NCBI RefSeq assembly: GCF_002282855.1
Contig: NZ_NRIR01000004.1
Coordinates: forward strand, 186,001-250,000
Origin: Paraferrimonas sedimenticola
GTDB lineage: Bacteria > Pseudomonadota > Gammaproteobacteria > Enterobacterales > Shewanellaceae
DNA length: 64,000 nt
Reading direction: 5' to 3'
Shown here: positions 43,527 to 53,975 of the stretch, one piece after another
Layout: each line of letters begins with the position of its first letter
Numbering within the stretch: position 1 is the first letter of the stretch
Translations under genes and position numbers: made by a program
Notes under the pieces: model-generated
Told to the model about the DNA's origin: nothing
Database searches by the model: none
Seen by the model: the letters and a program-made list of their open reading frames with translations, nothing else

Positions 43527-44771
43527 TTATTGCGTTATCGGAAAAAACCAAGGCAGTGCAGTGAGCACTAACCCACCGTATACCAAGGCCAACGGCGCGC
43601 CAAAACGCAGGTAGTCCTGCAGGCGATAATGACCGCTGGCCATCACCATCAAGTGAGTTTGATAGCCAAAGGGCGATAAAAAACTCGCGCTGGCGCCAAA
43701 CATCACCACCATGATAAAGGGTCTAGGGTCCATTCCCAGTTGCTGAGCGCTGGCCAACGCCACCGGCAAACTAAAGGCCGCCGCAGCTGTGTTAGTCATC
43801 AGCTCAGTCATTAACCAAGTCAGCAGGTATAAGCCCGCTAGCACTCCAATCCACCCCAGTGGGTGCAGCTGACTCTGCAACTGAGTGGCAATCACATCGG
43901 CTAAGCCGCTGGATAGGGTCAACTGAGCTAAGCCAAACGCGCAGGCCAAAATCACCCATAAGCCCCACGGGATGCTAGTTAGCCACTGGCGTGGGCTGAG
44001 AACGCCAAAGCCGATATAACCCAGCAGTAAAACAACCATGGCCATCGGCAATGACAGATACTGCCCCGCCGCCAGTGCAAGTGCCGCAACAAATCCCAAG
44101 TTAACCCAAACACTGGTTCGTCTGGGCAGGCTATCGTCGCCGCTTTGCTGTGGTCTATCGTCGAACCTTGCGATAGCAGTGGAGCGCGTCGGTGTCACTA
44201 ATGGCGCTAGCAAAACCAACACCGCCGCGCTTCCGAGCCAAAGCAATAACGCCATTGGCGTCATTTCAAAAAAGCCGATTGGGGTTTGCTCGGCTTGCAC
44301 CACTAAGGCGTTAACCATCAGATGGGTCGAAGTCCCCACCAGCGTCAAAGTGCCACCTAAGATGGCGAAATAAGACAAGGGCAAGAGTAAGCGCGACGCC
44401 TGTTGGGGGTGGTGGCTCGACAAGGTCTGCTGCAGCGAAGCGACCACAGCGGTGTTGTTAGCCATTGCAGACAACAAGCCGCTCGACAGCCCCAACTTGA
44501 GTAAGCTCGCTCGAGGGCTATGCCCAACTAACCACTCGCCAAAACGACGTAAGTGCCAGCTTTTGGCAGGTCCTGCGCTGGCGCTAACCAATAACACCAA
44601 GGCCAAAATTGACTCTTGCACGAAGGCATTGAGCAAAGGCTGCCACTCGGCCAAGCCCACCAGCCAACTGACAAGCACAGCCGCCGCAAATACCCAAGGC
44701 ACCGGCCAACGCCCGCTAATAAGCGCCGCCATCAGCCCAAGTAAGATGGCGGCCAGACTCCATTCAGCCAA
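43527..44771 (-). CDS. SLC13-family permease, putative sulfate transporter
   Basis: Integral membrane protein of 414 residues with about eleven hydrophobic helices. The blocks [30 protein letters not shown] and [16 protein letters not shown] fit the SLC13/DASS ion transporter superfamily, where SNT-type motifs bind sodium and anion. It is short for the family because the cytoplasmic TrkA-C insert of the SAC1-like proteins is missing. Position between cysN and cysC (6 and 11 bp gaps) strongly suggests sulfate or a related sulfur oxyanion as substrate. No cysTWA-type ABC sulfate importer is in the window, so this may be the main sulfate entry route. Confidence 0.8.
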   Translation of the reverse strand: MAEWSLAAILLGLMAALISGRWPVPWVFAAAVLVSWLVGLAEWQPLLNAFVQESILALVLLVSASAGPAKSWHLRRFGEWLVGHSPRASLLKLGLSSGLLSAMANNTAVVASLQQTLSSHHPQQASRLLLPLSYFAILGGTLTLVGTSTHLMVNALVVQAEQTPIGFFEMTPMALLLWLGSAAVLVLLAPLVTPTRSTAIARFDDRPQQSGDDSLPRRTSVWVNLGFVAALALAAGQYLSLPMAMVVLLLGYIGFGVLSPRQWLTSIPWGLWVILACAFGLAQLTLSSGLADVIATQLQSQLHPLGWIGVLAGLYLLTWLMTELMTNTAAAAFSLPVALASAQQLGMDPRPFIMVVMFGASASFLSPFGYQTHLMVMASGHYRLQDYLRFGAPLALVYGGLVLTALPWFFPITQ

Positions 44772-44777
44772 AAGGGG

Positions 44778-46205
44778 TTACTCCTTGAGGCGGTCCAAAT
44801 CGATGGCTTGCCAGTGTGGGAAGTGCTTGCGAACCAGCGCATTTAACTCTCGCTCAAATTCACTAAAGGCTCGTGCTTCAGGCTCGGCTTGGAACAAGCG
44901 CCCTTTGACCAGCATGGCCGCCGCCACTGTGGCATTAGTCAGTCGGTCGATAAGAATTGCCGAACCGGTTTGCGGCACTGCGTCAAAAGCATCAATCGCC
45001 AAGGTTTCGGTAAGCGACAGAGTGACACGAGCGATGTCGTTCAAGCCGAGCGTCTCACCCCTGTGTTTACTCAAACTGTTGACGTCTACCTGGTAGTCGA
45101 TGCCTTCGACCTTGGCCTGCACAATACGGCCCGCCAGTTTGAAATCGTAAACCTGACCAAGCACCATAGGGGTTTCGCTCAACCACACCAACTCAGCGGT
45201 GAGATGGTTGGCTAACGTCGGCTGCCCCTCTTCGGCAACAATCACATCGCCGCGAGAGATATCGATTTCCTTGTCCAAGGTCAGGGTCACCGCCTGCCCG
45301 GCATTGGCCTGTTCCAGCTCGCCCTCAAAGGTGACAATGCGCTCGATGCGCGCGCTTTGTCGGCTTGGATATACAGACACCAAATCCCCAAGGCTTAAGC
45401 TTCCGCTGACCAAGGTACCGGCGTAGCCTCGAAAATCACTGTTAGGGCGCTGCACAAACTGTACTGGGAATCGCGCAGGTGCCGCGGTTAAATCGGCTTG
45501 AGTGTCCACTTGCTCCAACAGCCCTAGCAGGGTCTCACCTTGATACCAAGGCATATTGGCGCTCGGGTTAACCACGTTATCCCCTTCAAGCGCGCTCACA
45601 GGCACATAACTCACTCGTGCGCCGCCTAGCTGTTTGGCAAAGACCGCGAAATCGTCCACCACGCTTTGGTAGTGGCCGGCTTGATAGCCCACTCGATCCA
45701 TTTTGTTGACCGCCACCACTAGATGCTTAATCCCCAGTAAATGGGCAATATAAGCGTGCCGACGAGTTTGGGTTTGCACGCCTTGGCTGGCGTCAATCAG
45801 CAATACAGCTAATTCACAAGTGGAAGCTCCGGTGGCCATGTTACGAGTGTACTGCTCGTGTCCAGGGCAATCAGCTATGATGAACTTGCGCTTGTCGCTG
45901 GCGAAATAGCGGTAGGCCACGTCAATGGTGATCCCTTGCTCGCGCTCTGCTTGCAAGCCGTCCACCAGCAAAGCCAAGTCCAACTCTTCGCCTGTTGTGC
46001 CCATCTTGGCGCTGTCCGCTTTTAAGGTGGCCAATTGGTCTTCAAAAATCTGCGCGCTATCGTGTAGCAGGCGCCCGATTAGCGTACTCTTGCCATCGTC
46101 TACGCTGCCACAGGTCAACAAGCGCAGCAGACCTTTGGTTTGCTGCGACTCCAAATAGCGACTGATACCTAGATGCTTAAGTTGTTGTTCTACTTGCGCA
46201 TTCAC
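44778..46205 (-). CDS. cysN: Sulfate adenylyltransferase subunit 1 (GTPase)
   Basis: GTPase subunit of ATP sulfurylase, coupling GTP hydrolysis to APS formation. The 475 residues begin with the EF-Tu-like G domain: G1 GSVDDGKSTLIGRLLHDS (about 32-49), G3 DCPGHEQYTRNM, G4 NKMDRVG. Two beta-barrel domains follow (for example PNSDFRGYAGTLVSG and RGDVIVAEEGQP). It is a stand-alone CysN without the fused CysC kinase found in some bacteria; the kinase is encoded separately at 42.9 kb. cysD lies 12 bp upstream. Confidence 0.96.
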   Translation of the reverse strand: MNAQVEQQLKHLGISRYLESQQTKGLLRLLTCGSVDDGKSTLIGRLLHDSAQIFEDQLATLKADSAKMGTTGEELDLALLVDGLQAEREQGITIDVAYRYFASDKRKFIIADCPGHEQYTRNMATGASTCELAVLLIDASQGVQTQTRRHAYIAHLLGIKHLVVAVNKMDRVGYQAGHYQSVVDDFAVFAKQLGGARVSYVPVSALEGDNVVNPSANMPWYQGETLLGLLEQVDTQADLTAAPARFPVQFVQRPNSDFRGYAGTLVSGSLSLGDLVSVYPSRQSARIERIVTFEGELEQANAGQAVTLTLDKEIDISRGDVIVAEEGQPTLANHLTAELVWLSETPMVLGQVYDFKLAGRIVQAKVEGIDYQVDVNSLSKHRGETLGLNDIARVTLSLTETLAIDAFDAVPQTGSAILIDRLTNATVAAAMLVKGRLFQAEPEARAFSEFERELNALVRKHFPHWQAIDLDRLKE

Positions 46206-46217
46206 CGCTTTCTTCTC

Positions 46218-47132
46218 CTAAAAATAGCCCTGGCGCTTTTTCAGCTCCATCGACCCTGCCTGATCTGAGTCAATCAGTCGGCCCTGACGCTCGCTAGAAC
46301 GGGTCACCAACATCTCTTCGATAATGCCCAACAAATCAGTGGCGTTTGACTCCACCGCAGCCGTTAGCGGATAACAGCCCAGAGTGCGAAAGCGCACCAT
46401 TTTGGTTTGCGGCTGCTCGCCAGGCTCCAATGGCATGCGCTCGTCATCCACCATTAACAGCTGACCGTCGCGCTCGACCACAGGGCGCGGCTTGGCGAAG
46501 TACAACTCAGGAATGTCGATATTCTCCTGATAGATGTATTGCCAAATATCTAGCTCGGTCCAGTTCGACAGTGGAAACACGCGAATGCTTTCGCCTGGGT
46601 TAATCGCACTGTTGTAGTTGCGCCACAGCTCAGGACGCTGATTTTTAGGGTCCCAAGCGTGGTGACGGTCGCGAAACGAATACACGCGTTCTTTGGCGCG
46701 ACTCTTTTCCTCGTCGCGGCGAGCCCCACCAAAGGCCGCATCAAAGCCGTATTGGTCCAGCGCCTGCTTCAGCGCCTGAGTCTTCATGATGTCTGTGTGT
46801 TTAGCCGAACCGTGCACAAAAGGGTTCACCCCTAAGGCTTTGCCTTGTTGATTGATGTGCACTCGCAGGTCCAAGTCCATTTCCTTGGCCATGCGGTCGC
46901 GAAACTCGATCATTTCGCGGAATTTCCAGGTGGTGTCCACGTGCAGTAGTGGAAACGGAATCTTGCCCGGGTAAAAGGCCTTGCGCGCCAAATGCAGCAG
47001 CACCGCCGAGTCCTTCCCCACCGAGTACAACATCACTGGGTTTTCAAATTCGGCAGCCACTTCGCGAAAAATATGAATGCTTTCAGCTTCTAATTGCTGC
47101 AAATGGGTCAAAGCCAAACTCGCTTCAGCCAT
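46218..47132 (-). CDS. cysD: Sulfate adenylyltransferase subunit 2
   Basis: Catalytic subunit of ATP sulfurylase, an adenine-nucleotide alpha-hydrolase family member that makes APS from sulfate and ATP. The 304 residues include the PP-loop [13 protein letters not shown] (about 36-48), [20 protein letters not shown] in two parts, and [15 protein letters not shown]-type block (here [18 protein letters not shown]). The C-terminus [11 protein letters not shown] is typical. Its start overlaps the cobA stop by eight bases, indicating coupled translation. Confidence 0.97.
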   Translation of the reverse strand: MAEASLALTHLQQLEAESIHIFREVAAEFENPVMLYSVGKDSAVLLHLARKAFYPGKIPFPLLHVDTTWKFREMIEFRDRMAKEMDLDLRVHINQQGKALGVNPFVHGSAKHTDIMKTQALKQALDQYGFDAAFGGARRDEEKSRAKERVYSFRDRHHAWDPKNQRPELWRNYNSAINPGESIRVFPLSNWTELDIWQYIYQENIDIPELYFAKPRPVVERDGQLLMVDDERMPLEPGEQPQTKMVRFRTLGCYPLTAAVESNATDLLGIIEEMLVTRSSERQGRLIDSDQAGSMELKKRQGYF

Positions 47133-47937
47133 GATGACGCTCCTCTACTGCATCTGTTTGGGTATGCCCTTGGTACCAATCGATTTGTCCCGCTAAAGCC
47201 ACCACCTCGCCAATGATCAGCAAGGCGGGCCCTTGACCTTTCACTTCGTGAGCCAAGTCGGGCAATTGATTCAATGGGCACAGGTATCTTTGCTGCTCAG
47301 GACGAGCGGCGTTCACTATGATGGCCGCCGGTGTTGAAGCCGCGCGACCGGCTTGTATCAGTCCAGTGACAATATCGTCGGCCTTTTGCAGGCCCATATA
47401 AATCACGAGAGTGTGCTCGGGTTGAGCAAACTGTGCCCAACGCGCAGGCGAGGTTTTCGCCATGCACTGGCCTGTGACCATGGATATGCCGCGACTCAAT
47501 CCTCTGTGAGTCAGTGGAATACCGGCATAAGCACCGGCCGCTGAGGCCGCGGTAACACCGGGAATGATTTCAAATTCGATGCCAGCGCCTTGCAGCGCTT
47601 CTAGCTCTTCCGCCGCTCGGCCAAACACCAGTGGATCGCCACCTTTAAGGCGCACCACGGCACCGTTGCTGTTAAAGGCACTGGTTACCAGCAGTTGATT
47701 GATTTCACTTTGCGAGGCGGAGTGACGACCAGCGCGTTTACCCACCGCGATGCGTTTGGCGTTGGGGTTGATTAGGTCGAGCACACTTTGATCCACCAAG
47801 GCATCAAACAGCACGCACTGGGCTTGTGCCAACAAGCGTGCTGCTTTAAGGGTCAGCAAATCGGCATCACCGGCGCCGGCACCAACCAGATAAACCTTGG
47901 CCGGCGTTCCTTTTGCCGGGTGGGATAGCAAGGACAT
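47125..47937 (-). CDS. cobA: Uroporphyrinogen-III C-methyltransferase
   Basis: Methylates uroporphyrinogen III twice to precorrin-2, the first dedicated step to siroheme, the cofactor of CysI. The 270-residue protein is the methyltransferase alone, without the CysG oxidase/ferrochelatase domain, so those steps must be encoded elsewhere. Visible blocks are the glycine-rich [18 protein letters not shown] (15-32), [17 protein letters not shown], and [16 protein letters not shown]. The first motif is GxGPGD in most homologues but GAGAGD here. It heads the cluster, overlapping cysD by eight bases. Confidence 0.94.
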   Translation of the reverse strand: MSLLSHPAKGTPAKVYLVGAGAGDADLLTLKAARLLAQAQCVLFDALVDQSVLDLINPNAKRIAVGKRAGRHSASQSEINQLLVTSAFNSNGAVVRLKGGDPLVFGRAAEELEALQGAGIEFEIIPGVTAASAAGAYAGIPLTHRGLSRGISMVTGQCMAKTSPARWAQFAQPEHTLVIYMGLQKADDIVTGLIQAGRAASTPAAIIVNAARPEQQRYLCPLNQLPDLAHEVKGQGPALLIIGEVVALAGQIDWYQGHTQTDAVEERHHG

Positions 47938-48247
47938 AGTTTCACTCTCTCTAATGATGTCGCTCGACTATACCCTCAAGCCTTATTCCCTAAAAAATAT
48001 CAAAAATCGATTCTATATAACGTTTGGTCATATAAAGCGCCATAAAGCCAGTGGCCGCCCTGCTCCCGCAATGCCACCAAATGACCGCCAATTCGCAACA
48101 ATTAACCCATAAGTTTGAGCTTATAAAGAAAAATAACAGCAAGTTAAGAGTTAACCAAAACGCTGGGTTCAGGGAATTTTTATGAGCACATTACCAACCC
48201 AAGCCTGTTACAATCTTCAGTATTAGTCTTTTCATGGATGAAACATA
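47938..48247. promoter_or_regulatory. Divergent control region between cobA-cys cluster and pldA
   Basis: A 310-bp AT-rich gap with no credible gene. On the plus strand TTATTCCCT (47983-47991) followed by AAAAAATAT lies about 50 bases upstream of the cobA start and resembles the sequence upstream of cysJ, so it may be part of a CysB site. An inverted repeat ATAAG/CTTAT is at 48109-48124. GTTACAATCTT near 48208-48218 could be the pldA -10 region, though no good -35 is seen. Confidence 0.35.
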
Positions 48248-49189
48248 ATGTCCAAGCGCCTGTTAGCCCTGTTGCTAACCCTCGCCTGCTCTTCGGTATT
48301 TGCCGCTGAGCCTAAACAAGAACGAGCGGAACAAACCGAAGCGGTCGAGCAAAATGAGGACGACCCGTCGTTGCTGCAACAGCGGATCGCCAAAGAGTCA
48401 GCGCAAATCGGTGACGACTACATATTGTCCACCCACAAGGTCAACTACATACTGCCTGTGACCTACATGAGTCGCCCCAACGGAGCTCCCGTGCGTGATG
48501 GCTCAGCGTTCCCAGAGGACGTAGGGCTGGATAACATGGAAGCCAAGTTTCAAATCAGCTTCAAGTTACCGGTTGCCACCAACCTCTTTAACGACAACGG
48601 CCATCTGTTTGTGGCTTACACCAACCAGTCCTACTGGCAGGTATATAACAAGGAAATCTCCTCGCCGTTTCGCGAGATCAACCACGAACCCGAAGCCTTT
48701 TTGTTGTTCAACAACGATGCCGAGTGGATGGGTATTCGAAATTCCATGTACGGCTTTGGAGTAGTGCACCAATCCAACGGACGCTCGCAACCGCAATCGC
48801 GCAGTTGGAATCGCATTTACGCCGCAGCAGCCTTTGATAAGGGCAATTTGGCATTGGCGGCCAAGGTTTGGTATCGAATTCCAGAGAAGGCTAAATCAGA
48901 CCCCATGCAACCCAAGGGTGATGACAATCCAGACATCGAGGATTATCTGGGCAATATGGAGCTGTTATTTGGCTATGGACTGGGGAAACAACGCATCACT
49001 ATGCTGCTGAGAAACAATCTGAATTTCAAAGATAATCGCGGCGCCATAGAGGTCAATTGGAGCTACCCCATCAAGGGTAATTTGCGTTTTTACGCTCAGT
49101 ACTTCAACGGTTATGGCGAGAGCCTGATTGACTACAATCACCACAACCAACGAATTGGTATCGGCTTGTCGGTTAACGACCTGTTCTAA
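48248..49189 (+). CDS. pldA: Outer membrane phospholipase A
   Basis: Integral outer-membrane beta-barrel that hydrolyses acyl chains of phospholipids misplaced in the outer leaflet; active as a calcium-dependent dimer. A signal peptide (1-20, ending VFAA) and an acidic leader precede a twelve-strand barrel. The active-site block HQSNGRSQPQSRSWNRIY contains H174, S176 and N188, with the same spacing as H142, S144 and N156 in the E. coli enzyme. The length of 313 is slightly above E. coli because of the acidic insert at about 22-42. It ends at a terminator shared with the convergent fhs gene. Confidence 0.95.
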   Translation: MSKRLLALLLTLACSSVFAAEPKQERAEQTEAVEQNEDDPSLLQQRIAKESAQIGDDYILSTHKVNYILPVTYMSRPNGAPVRDGSAFPEDVGLDNMEAKFQISFKLPVATNLFNDNGHLFVAYTNQSYWQVYNKEISSPFREINHEPEAFLLFNNDAEWMGIRNSMYGFGVVHQSNGRSQPQSRSWNRIYAAAAFDKGNLALAAKVWYRIPEKAKSDPMQPKGDDNPDIEDYLGNMELLFGYGLGKQRITMLLRNNLNFKDNRGAIEVNWSYPIKGNLRFYAQYFNGYGESLIDYNHHNQRIGIGLSVNDLF

Positions 49190-49192
49190 CGT

Positions 49193-49219
49193 AAAAAGGC
49201 GCCCATCGGCGCCTTTTTT
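49193..49219. terminator. Bidirectional terminator between pldA and fhs
   Basis: AAAAAGGCGCC, loop CATC, GGCGCC, six Ts (49193-49219). It serves both converging genes. Confidence 0.9.
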
Positions 49220-49235
49220 ATGAACACAAGCTAGC

Positions 49236-50984
49236 TTAGGCTAGGCCAATAATGTTGCCCTGCTCATCGATGTCCATGTTCATGAATGCCGGCTTTTCCG
49301 ACAAGCCCGGCATGGTTAACACCTTGCCACAAAGGGCGTACACAAAACCCGCTCCAGCACAGAGTTTCAGCTCGCGCACGGGCACGCTAAAACCACTTGG
49401 TCGGCCTTTTAAACTTGGGTCATGCGACAGCGATAGCGGCGTTTTCGCCATGCACAAAGGCAAGTGACCGTAGCCCTGCTCGGTTAACTGCTCAAGCTGA
49501 GCTTTGGCTGTGTCACTAAGCTCCACACCGCTGCCGCCATAAGTGGCTTCAACTATGGTCAGTAACTTGTCCATTAAGCCGGTGTTGGCCGCATCGTACA
49601 AAGGCGTGAATTGAGCCCCTTTGGCGGTCGCCTTAACCACGGCTTGGGCTAACTCGGCAGCCCCTTGCGCGCCCTCGGCGAAGGCGGTGGAAATGGCAAC
49701 ATCATCGGCGCCCATCGCCAATGCGGCCTCGCGCACCACAGCCAGTTCTGCATCAGTGTCGCCAGGAAAGCGATTCAACGCCACCACCACTGGCACACCA
49801 TAGCGACGCACATTGTCGATATGACCTTTAAGGTTTTCCAGACCTGCCTGTAAGGCCTCGCCATCCGGTTCGAACAAGGCTTCAGGTAGCGCCATTCCCG
49901 GCTTTAATTGATACTTGCCCGAGTTGGCTTTTAATCCGCGAAGGGTGGCCACTAGCACGGCACAATCCGGCCCTTTGCCCGCTTGCACCGCTTTGATGTT
50001 ACAAGCTTTTTCAAAGCCCATGTCTGAGCCAAAGCCTGCCTCAGTCACTACATAATCCGCCAACTTAAGCGCTAAGCGGTCGGCGATGATAGATGAGTTG
50101 CCGTGGGCAATGTTGGCAAAAGGTCCTGCGTGCACCAACATAGGTACACCGGTCAGAGTTTGCATCAGGTTAGGGCTAATGGCTTCTTTAAGTACCACCG
50201 CCATCGCGCCGGCCACTTGCAGATCTTCAGCGGTCACAGGCTTGCCATCGAGGTCAAACGCCAACACTAAACGACCCAAACGCTCGCGCAAGTCAGCCAA
50301 GTCTTTGGCCAAAGCAAGCACTGCCATCAGCTCAGACGCGGCGGTAATGTCAAAACCGTCGTTGCGCTCCACGCCGTTGATGTTCTTTTCACCAGAACAC
50401 AGGCCGATTTTAATTTCGCGCAAACTGCGGTCGTTGTGGTCCATCACTCGACGCCAGCAAATGCGATCAGGGTCAATGCGCACTGGATTCAAGCCAGTCT
50501 TCTCAGCATAGCCGTCATAACCCAAGCGCTGCTCGTGGAACAAGCGCGCGTCGATCGCTGCCGCCGCTAAGTTGTGCGCTGCGGTAATTGCGTGAATATC
50601 GCCGGTCAGATGCAGGTTGAGCTCGTCCATTGGCACCACTTGCGCGTAGCCACCACCTGCCGCGCCGCCTTTAACACCAAATACCGGCCCCATGCTTGGC
50701 TGACGAATGCAGCCCATCACCGACTCACCGATGGCGTCTAGCCCTTGCGACAGGCCTACGGTCGTAACCGTTTTGCCTTCACCCAGCGGCGTCGGCGTAA
50801 TCGCTGTGACTAGTACCAGCTTGCCGCGATCCGCTTCGGGCAGACGATTAATCACATTGGCGTTGAGCTTGGCTTTGTAGGGGCCATAGCAGGTCAGATC
50901 TTGCTCACAAAGTCCGATCTTTTGCGCCACTTGTTCAATCGGCGTTAATTTAGCTTGGCGGGAGATACTAATGTCGTCTAGCAT
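49236..50984 (-). CDS. fhs: Formate-tetrahydrofolate ligase
   Basis: ATP-dependent formation of 10-formyl-tetrahydrofolate from formate. The ATG at 50984 has AGAGGT seven bases upstream and matches the family start, so I reject the earlier in-frame ATG at 51086; the protein is 582 residues. The P-loop-like [11 protein letters not shown] (63-73) is the family signature, followed by [23 protein letters not shown] in two parts, and [17 protein letters not shown]. The presence of Fhs is patchy in gammaproteobacteria, where FolD is the usual enzyme. Confidence 0.96.
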   Translation of the reverse strand: MLDDISISRQAKLTPIEQVAQKIGLCEQDLTCYGPYKAKLNANVINRLPEADRGKLVLVTAITPTPLGEGKTVTTVGLSQGLDAIGESVMGCIRQPSMGPVFGVKGGAAGGGYAQVVPMDELNLHLTGDIHAITAAHNLAAAAIDARLFHEQRLGYDGYAEKTGLNPVRIDPDRICWRRVMDHNDRSLREIKIGLCSGEKNINGVERNDGFDITAASELMAVLALAKDLADLRERLGRLVLAFDLDGKPVTAEDLQVAGAMAVVLKEAISPNLMQTLTGVPMLVHAGPFANIAHGNSSIIADRLALKLADYVVTEAGFGSDMGFEKACNIKAVQAGKGPDCAVLVATLRGLKANSGKYQLKPGMALPEALFEPDGEALQAGLENLKGHIDNVRRYGVPVVVALNRFPGDTDAELAVVREAALAMGADDVAISTAFAEGAQGAAELAQAVVKATAKGAQFTPLYDAANTGLMDKLLTIVEATYGGSGVELSDTAKAQLEQLTEQGYGHLPLCMAKTPLSLSHDPSLKGRPSGFSVPVRELKLCAGAGFVYALCGKVLTMPGLSEKPAFMNMDIDEQGNIIGLA

Positions 50985-51206
50985 GGGACTACCTCTGACT
51001 AGGGAGCGAAAAAACTGCGCCTGTATCAGGCAATTTCGGGCCGCGATCCTAGCAGAAATCTGAGAGTTTCTCTTGCTTGAGCTCAATTACTGGCCAAAAC
51101 CAACCATGAATGTAACCAGGCTTTTGGGTTTGAGTTAAAGAAATGGTAAAAAGACTAAAAACTCAAGATTCACACTGATTTTAAGAACGGAACCTTTGCG
51201 CTAATT

Positions 51207-51701
51207 ATGTTTTCTCGTGTCGCCTTACTAATGCTTACCTTGCTACTTGGCTTGAGCCAAAATGCTTGGGCTCAACCCGAGGTCGACTGGGTACACGTGG
51301 ACAAGTCGATCCGCAAGATGTACTTAAAGTCGGGCGATGAAGTGGTCAAAGAGTATCGCATCGCCTTGGGCAGTAAACCCAAAGGGCACAAACGCAAGGA
51401 AGGTGACCAACGCACCCCAGAAGGCTGGTACACACTGGATTACAAGAAGGAAGACTCCTACTACTATCGCTCCTTTCACATCGATTACCCCAACGCCAAA
51501 GACCGACGCATCGCCAAAGCTTTGGGAGTCAGTCCTGGTGGTCGAGTGATGATCCACGGCCAAAAGCCGATAGAGGCGGGATTCTCGCCATTAGCACAAA
51601 ACTTTGATTGGACGAATGGCTGTATCGCAGTGACCAACGACGAAATGGACGAAGTCATGTCGCTGGTCAAAGAAGGCACGCCGATTTTTATTGAGTGGTA
51701 A
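51207..51701 (+). CDS. L,D-transpeptidase (YkuD family)
   Basis: Predicted exported L,D-transpeptidase of 164 residues. A signal peptide (1-22, ending AWA) precedes one YkuD domain. The catalytic motif is HG (117-118) in GRVMIHGQK and TNGCI with nucleophile C139 (IAVTNDEMDEV follows). Such proteins make 3-3 crosslinks or attach lipoproteins to peptidoglycan; the small size without a LysM domain is like the ErfK/YafK group, so a hydrolase role is also possible. Its last 14 bases overlap the end of cheV on the other strand. Confidence 0.88.
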   Translation: MFSRVALLMLTLLLGLSQNAWAQPEVDWVHVDKSIRKMYLKSGDEVVKEYRIALGSKPKGHKRKEGDQRTPEGWYTLDYKKEDSYYYRSFHIDYPNAKDRRIAKALGVSPGGRVMIHGQKPIEAGFSPLAQNFDWTNGCIAVTNDEMDEVMSLVKEGTPIFIEW

Positions 51702-52626
51702 CTTCGAATTGAGCTTTCAGTTTGGACTGGCTTAGCTCAAACGCTTCTTTTATCAGGTCTTGCAATGCTTCAGCGTCGAATTTCGCCAAGAAGAAATCGG
51801 CCCCCACTTTTTGAGTCATGGCAGTGTTAAACACCCCGCTTAAACTCGAGTGCATCACTACGGTCAACTCGCGCAGCTCTTGAGTACTTTTGACTTTACT
51901 GGTCAGGGTGTAGCCGTCCATTACCGGCATCTCGATGTCGGTTATCATTAGCGCGTATTGCTGCTGAACTTCCAGACCATCCGCCACTAGCTGTTGTAAG
52001 TGCAGCAAGGCCTCTTTGCCGTTGGCAAACTCAATCGCTTTAAAGCCCAGTGATTCAACCGTCCGAGTCACTTGGCGACGCGCGATACGCGAATCATCAA
52101 CGACCAGAATCTTGTCATCACGTTGAACTTGATTCGCATCGACTTTGGGTCGATTGCGGCGCTCGCCATCAATCACACTCAGGATTTTTTCCACATCTAA
52201 AATGCCAACCTTGCTGCCCTCGACGTTAGCGTAGGCGGTGAGTAGACCGGATTGTTGGTAGCGAGTCGGCGGCGGCTCGCACTCGTTCCAATCGAGGGTC
52301 ACTGTGTGCTGCACCGAATCCACCAAAAAGGCCAGCGCCCTTTGGTTGAATTCGGTCACGATCAGCATCGGCTGTTCACTTTGGCTATCGCCCATGCCAA
52401 TCGCTTTGTGCGTATTAATCACTGGGAGCGCTTCACCGCGAATAGAGGCTAAGCCCAATAGGTGAGGATGCATGTGCGGAGCACGGCGTACTTCGGTGAG
52501 TCGAACGATTTCTCGGACTTTAAAGACGTTGATACCAAAGGTCTGTTGATTGACCTTAAACACCAACATTTCGAAACGGTTTTTCCCCGCGAGACTGGTA
52601 CGCTGATCTACTTTGGCGTGAAACAC
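51688..52626 (-). CDS. cheV: Chemotaxis protein CheV
   Basis: CheW-like coupling protein fused to a response-regulator receiver domain. I choose the GTG at 52626 (FHAKVDQRTSL), because AAGGA lies seven bases upstream and the family starts close to VDQRT; an ATG at 52659 would add 11 residues. The protein has 312 residues. CheW domain: about 15-155 (NRFEMLVFKVNQQTFGINVFKV). Receiver: 172-305 with acidic D177 and D178, phosphoacceptor D230 (ITDIEMPVMDG), S260 and K282. No chemotaxis operon is near, so it acts with distant receptors and CheA. Confidence 0.93.
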   Translation of the reverse strand: MFHAKVDQRTSLAGKNRFEMLVFKVNQQTFGINVFKVREIVRLTEVRRAPHMHPHLLGLASIRGEALPVINTHKAIGMGDSQSEQPMLIVTEFNQRALAFLVDSVQHTVTLDWNECEPPPTRYQQSGLLTAYANVEGSKVGILDVEKILSVIDGERRNRPKVDANQVQRDDKILVVDDSRIARRQVTRTVESLGFKAIEFANGKEALLHLQQLVADGLEVQQQYALMITDIEMPVMDGYTLTSKVKSTQELRELTVVMHSSLSGVFNTAMTQKVGADFFLAKFDAEALQDLIKEAFELSQSKLKAQFEVTTQ

Positions 52627-52754
52627 GGCAGATCCTTCTTTTGCCTGGCCGAAAGCCATTGGAATGTTTGCGCGCTCAGTATACTGTCAAAGGGCAGCGA
52701 CACCAAGACGACTGGATATCTCGGTTATCGGCAGCCGTCCGCCAAGGTTTACCC

Positions 52755-53927
52755 TTATAACTGCCAGCCGGTGCCCATCTTGATATAAACCACAGTTTCT
52801 TCTGGGCCGCGCGCGACATCGATGCCCGAGTGGATCCCCAATTTACGCGCTAGGTTGTAGCGAAAACCAAGGCCTCCGGCAAAGCGCGCTTTTTGCGACT
52901 GATTCACCGACGCCGCATCGCCGTTGGCAAAGGCTCGTCCGACGCCGCCAAAGGCCACTAGGCTATAGCGGGAGTGAAACTGCCAGCGCAAATAGCCCTC
53001 ACCCATCGCCGCACTGTCACCTTGATAGCGCAGCGCGGGAATACCGGGCAGCTCAATGTATGGCAACTCCCAAAACGGTGGCGAACCGTCAGCGCGACGG
53101 TAATCCAGACGAACGCCGGCATACAGAGTTTCGTTTAACGGTTTGTAGTAAAAGCTGCGAAAGCGAAACTTGCTGTAGTTAAAATCACTACCGATGCTTT
53201 TGTTGTACCACTTGTATTCCGCCTGAGCATCTAAACCCAAGGTCGGCCCAAATAGGTTATCCACATTGTCGTATTTAGCGATAACCCCAAGGCCTGAGGT
53301 GGTGAATCTATCCTGAATATTATCGTCTAACCCAGGAATACCTAACCCCAGATTAAACTTGAGGTCGTTCGACATCAGGGTGTGATTGGCACCGACAAAC
53401 CACTTGGTATCGGCCAAGCGATACAAGAACTGGTGCAGCATGAAACCGCCCTTGATATTGAACTTCCAAGCTTGGTCGGTGGGGTCGTAAAAGGTGGTGT
53501 TGATATCCACTAAAAACAAGCCGCCCATGTAGCGATACTTGTCGTCAGCATAAGAGCCATAGTGACCACCACCGCCAATTTTGGTGCCGTTCTCGGTGGC
53601 GATAAAGGCTCCAAGGGAGACGCGCGGAGTGAGAAAATCGCCCTCTTGTCGCTCTTCACCTGTGGCTTCACGCTCCAGCCGCGCTTGCTTGTCTTTTTCG
53701 GCTTCGTGAAAGAAAACGGGGGCAAAACCCAAGCCATAACCAATAGCCGGCTCGGATATCACCACTGGCACGGGTAAGAATCCGTAGGCGTTGTTTAACA
53801 GCCAGTTACTGGCGTCTAGATAGCCGTCCTTCTTATCCAAAAATTGCTCAATAAAATCAGCGCTACTAGCACTGGGAGTCATCCCGGCAAGACATAGACT
53901 GGCAACTCCAGCGGCGAGTTTTCGCAT
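52755..53927 (-). CDS. Outer-membrane beta-barrel, BamA/TamA (D15) type
   Basis: Predicted outer-membrane protein of 390 residues. A signal peptide (1-23, ending SASSA) is followed by a short leader and a barrel of alternating strands ending in a C-terminal aromatic-type residue stretch (VYIKMGTGWQL). EPAIGYGLGFAPVFF and FGGVGRAFANGDAA, FRYNLARKLGIHSGIDVARGPEE in two parts resemble the C-terminal barrel of the BamA/Omp85 family, in the POTRA-less form found alone. The function is unknown; such proteins may be porins or lipases' partners. It lies 48 bp after cysH on the same strand. Confidence 0.72.
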   Translation of the reverse strand: MRKLAAGVASLCLAGMTPSASSADFIEQFLDKKDGYLDASNWLLNNAYGFLPVPVVISEPAIGYGLGFAPVFFHEAEKDKQARLEREATGEERQEGDFLTPRVSLGAFIATENGTKIGGGGHYGSYADDKYRYMGGLFLVDINTTFYDPTDQAWKFNIKGGFMLHQFLYRLADTKWFVGANHTLMSNDLKFNLGLGIPGLDDNIQDRFTTSGLGVIAKYDNVDNLFGPTLGLDAQAEYKWYNKSIGSDFNYSKFRFRSFYYKPLNETLYAGVRLDYRRADGSPPFWELPYIELPGIPALRYQGDSAAMGEGYLRWQFHSRYSLVAFGGVGRAFANGDAASVNQSQKARFAGGLGFRYNLARKLGIHSGIDVARGPEETVVYIKMGTGWQL

Positions 53928-53975
53928 GTGCGCTCCGTTGGTTAAGGATAAAAAGCCCTACATTCAACCTAAACG

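Noticed and set aside
50985-51086. N-terminal extension of Fhs
   Set aside because: The extra 34 residues do not match the family and the ATG at 50984 has a good AGAGGT site.
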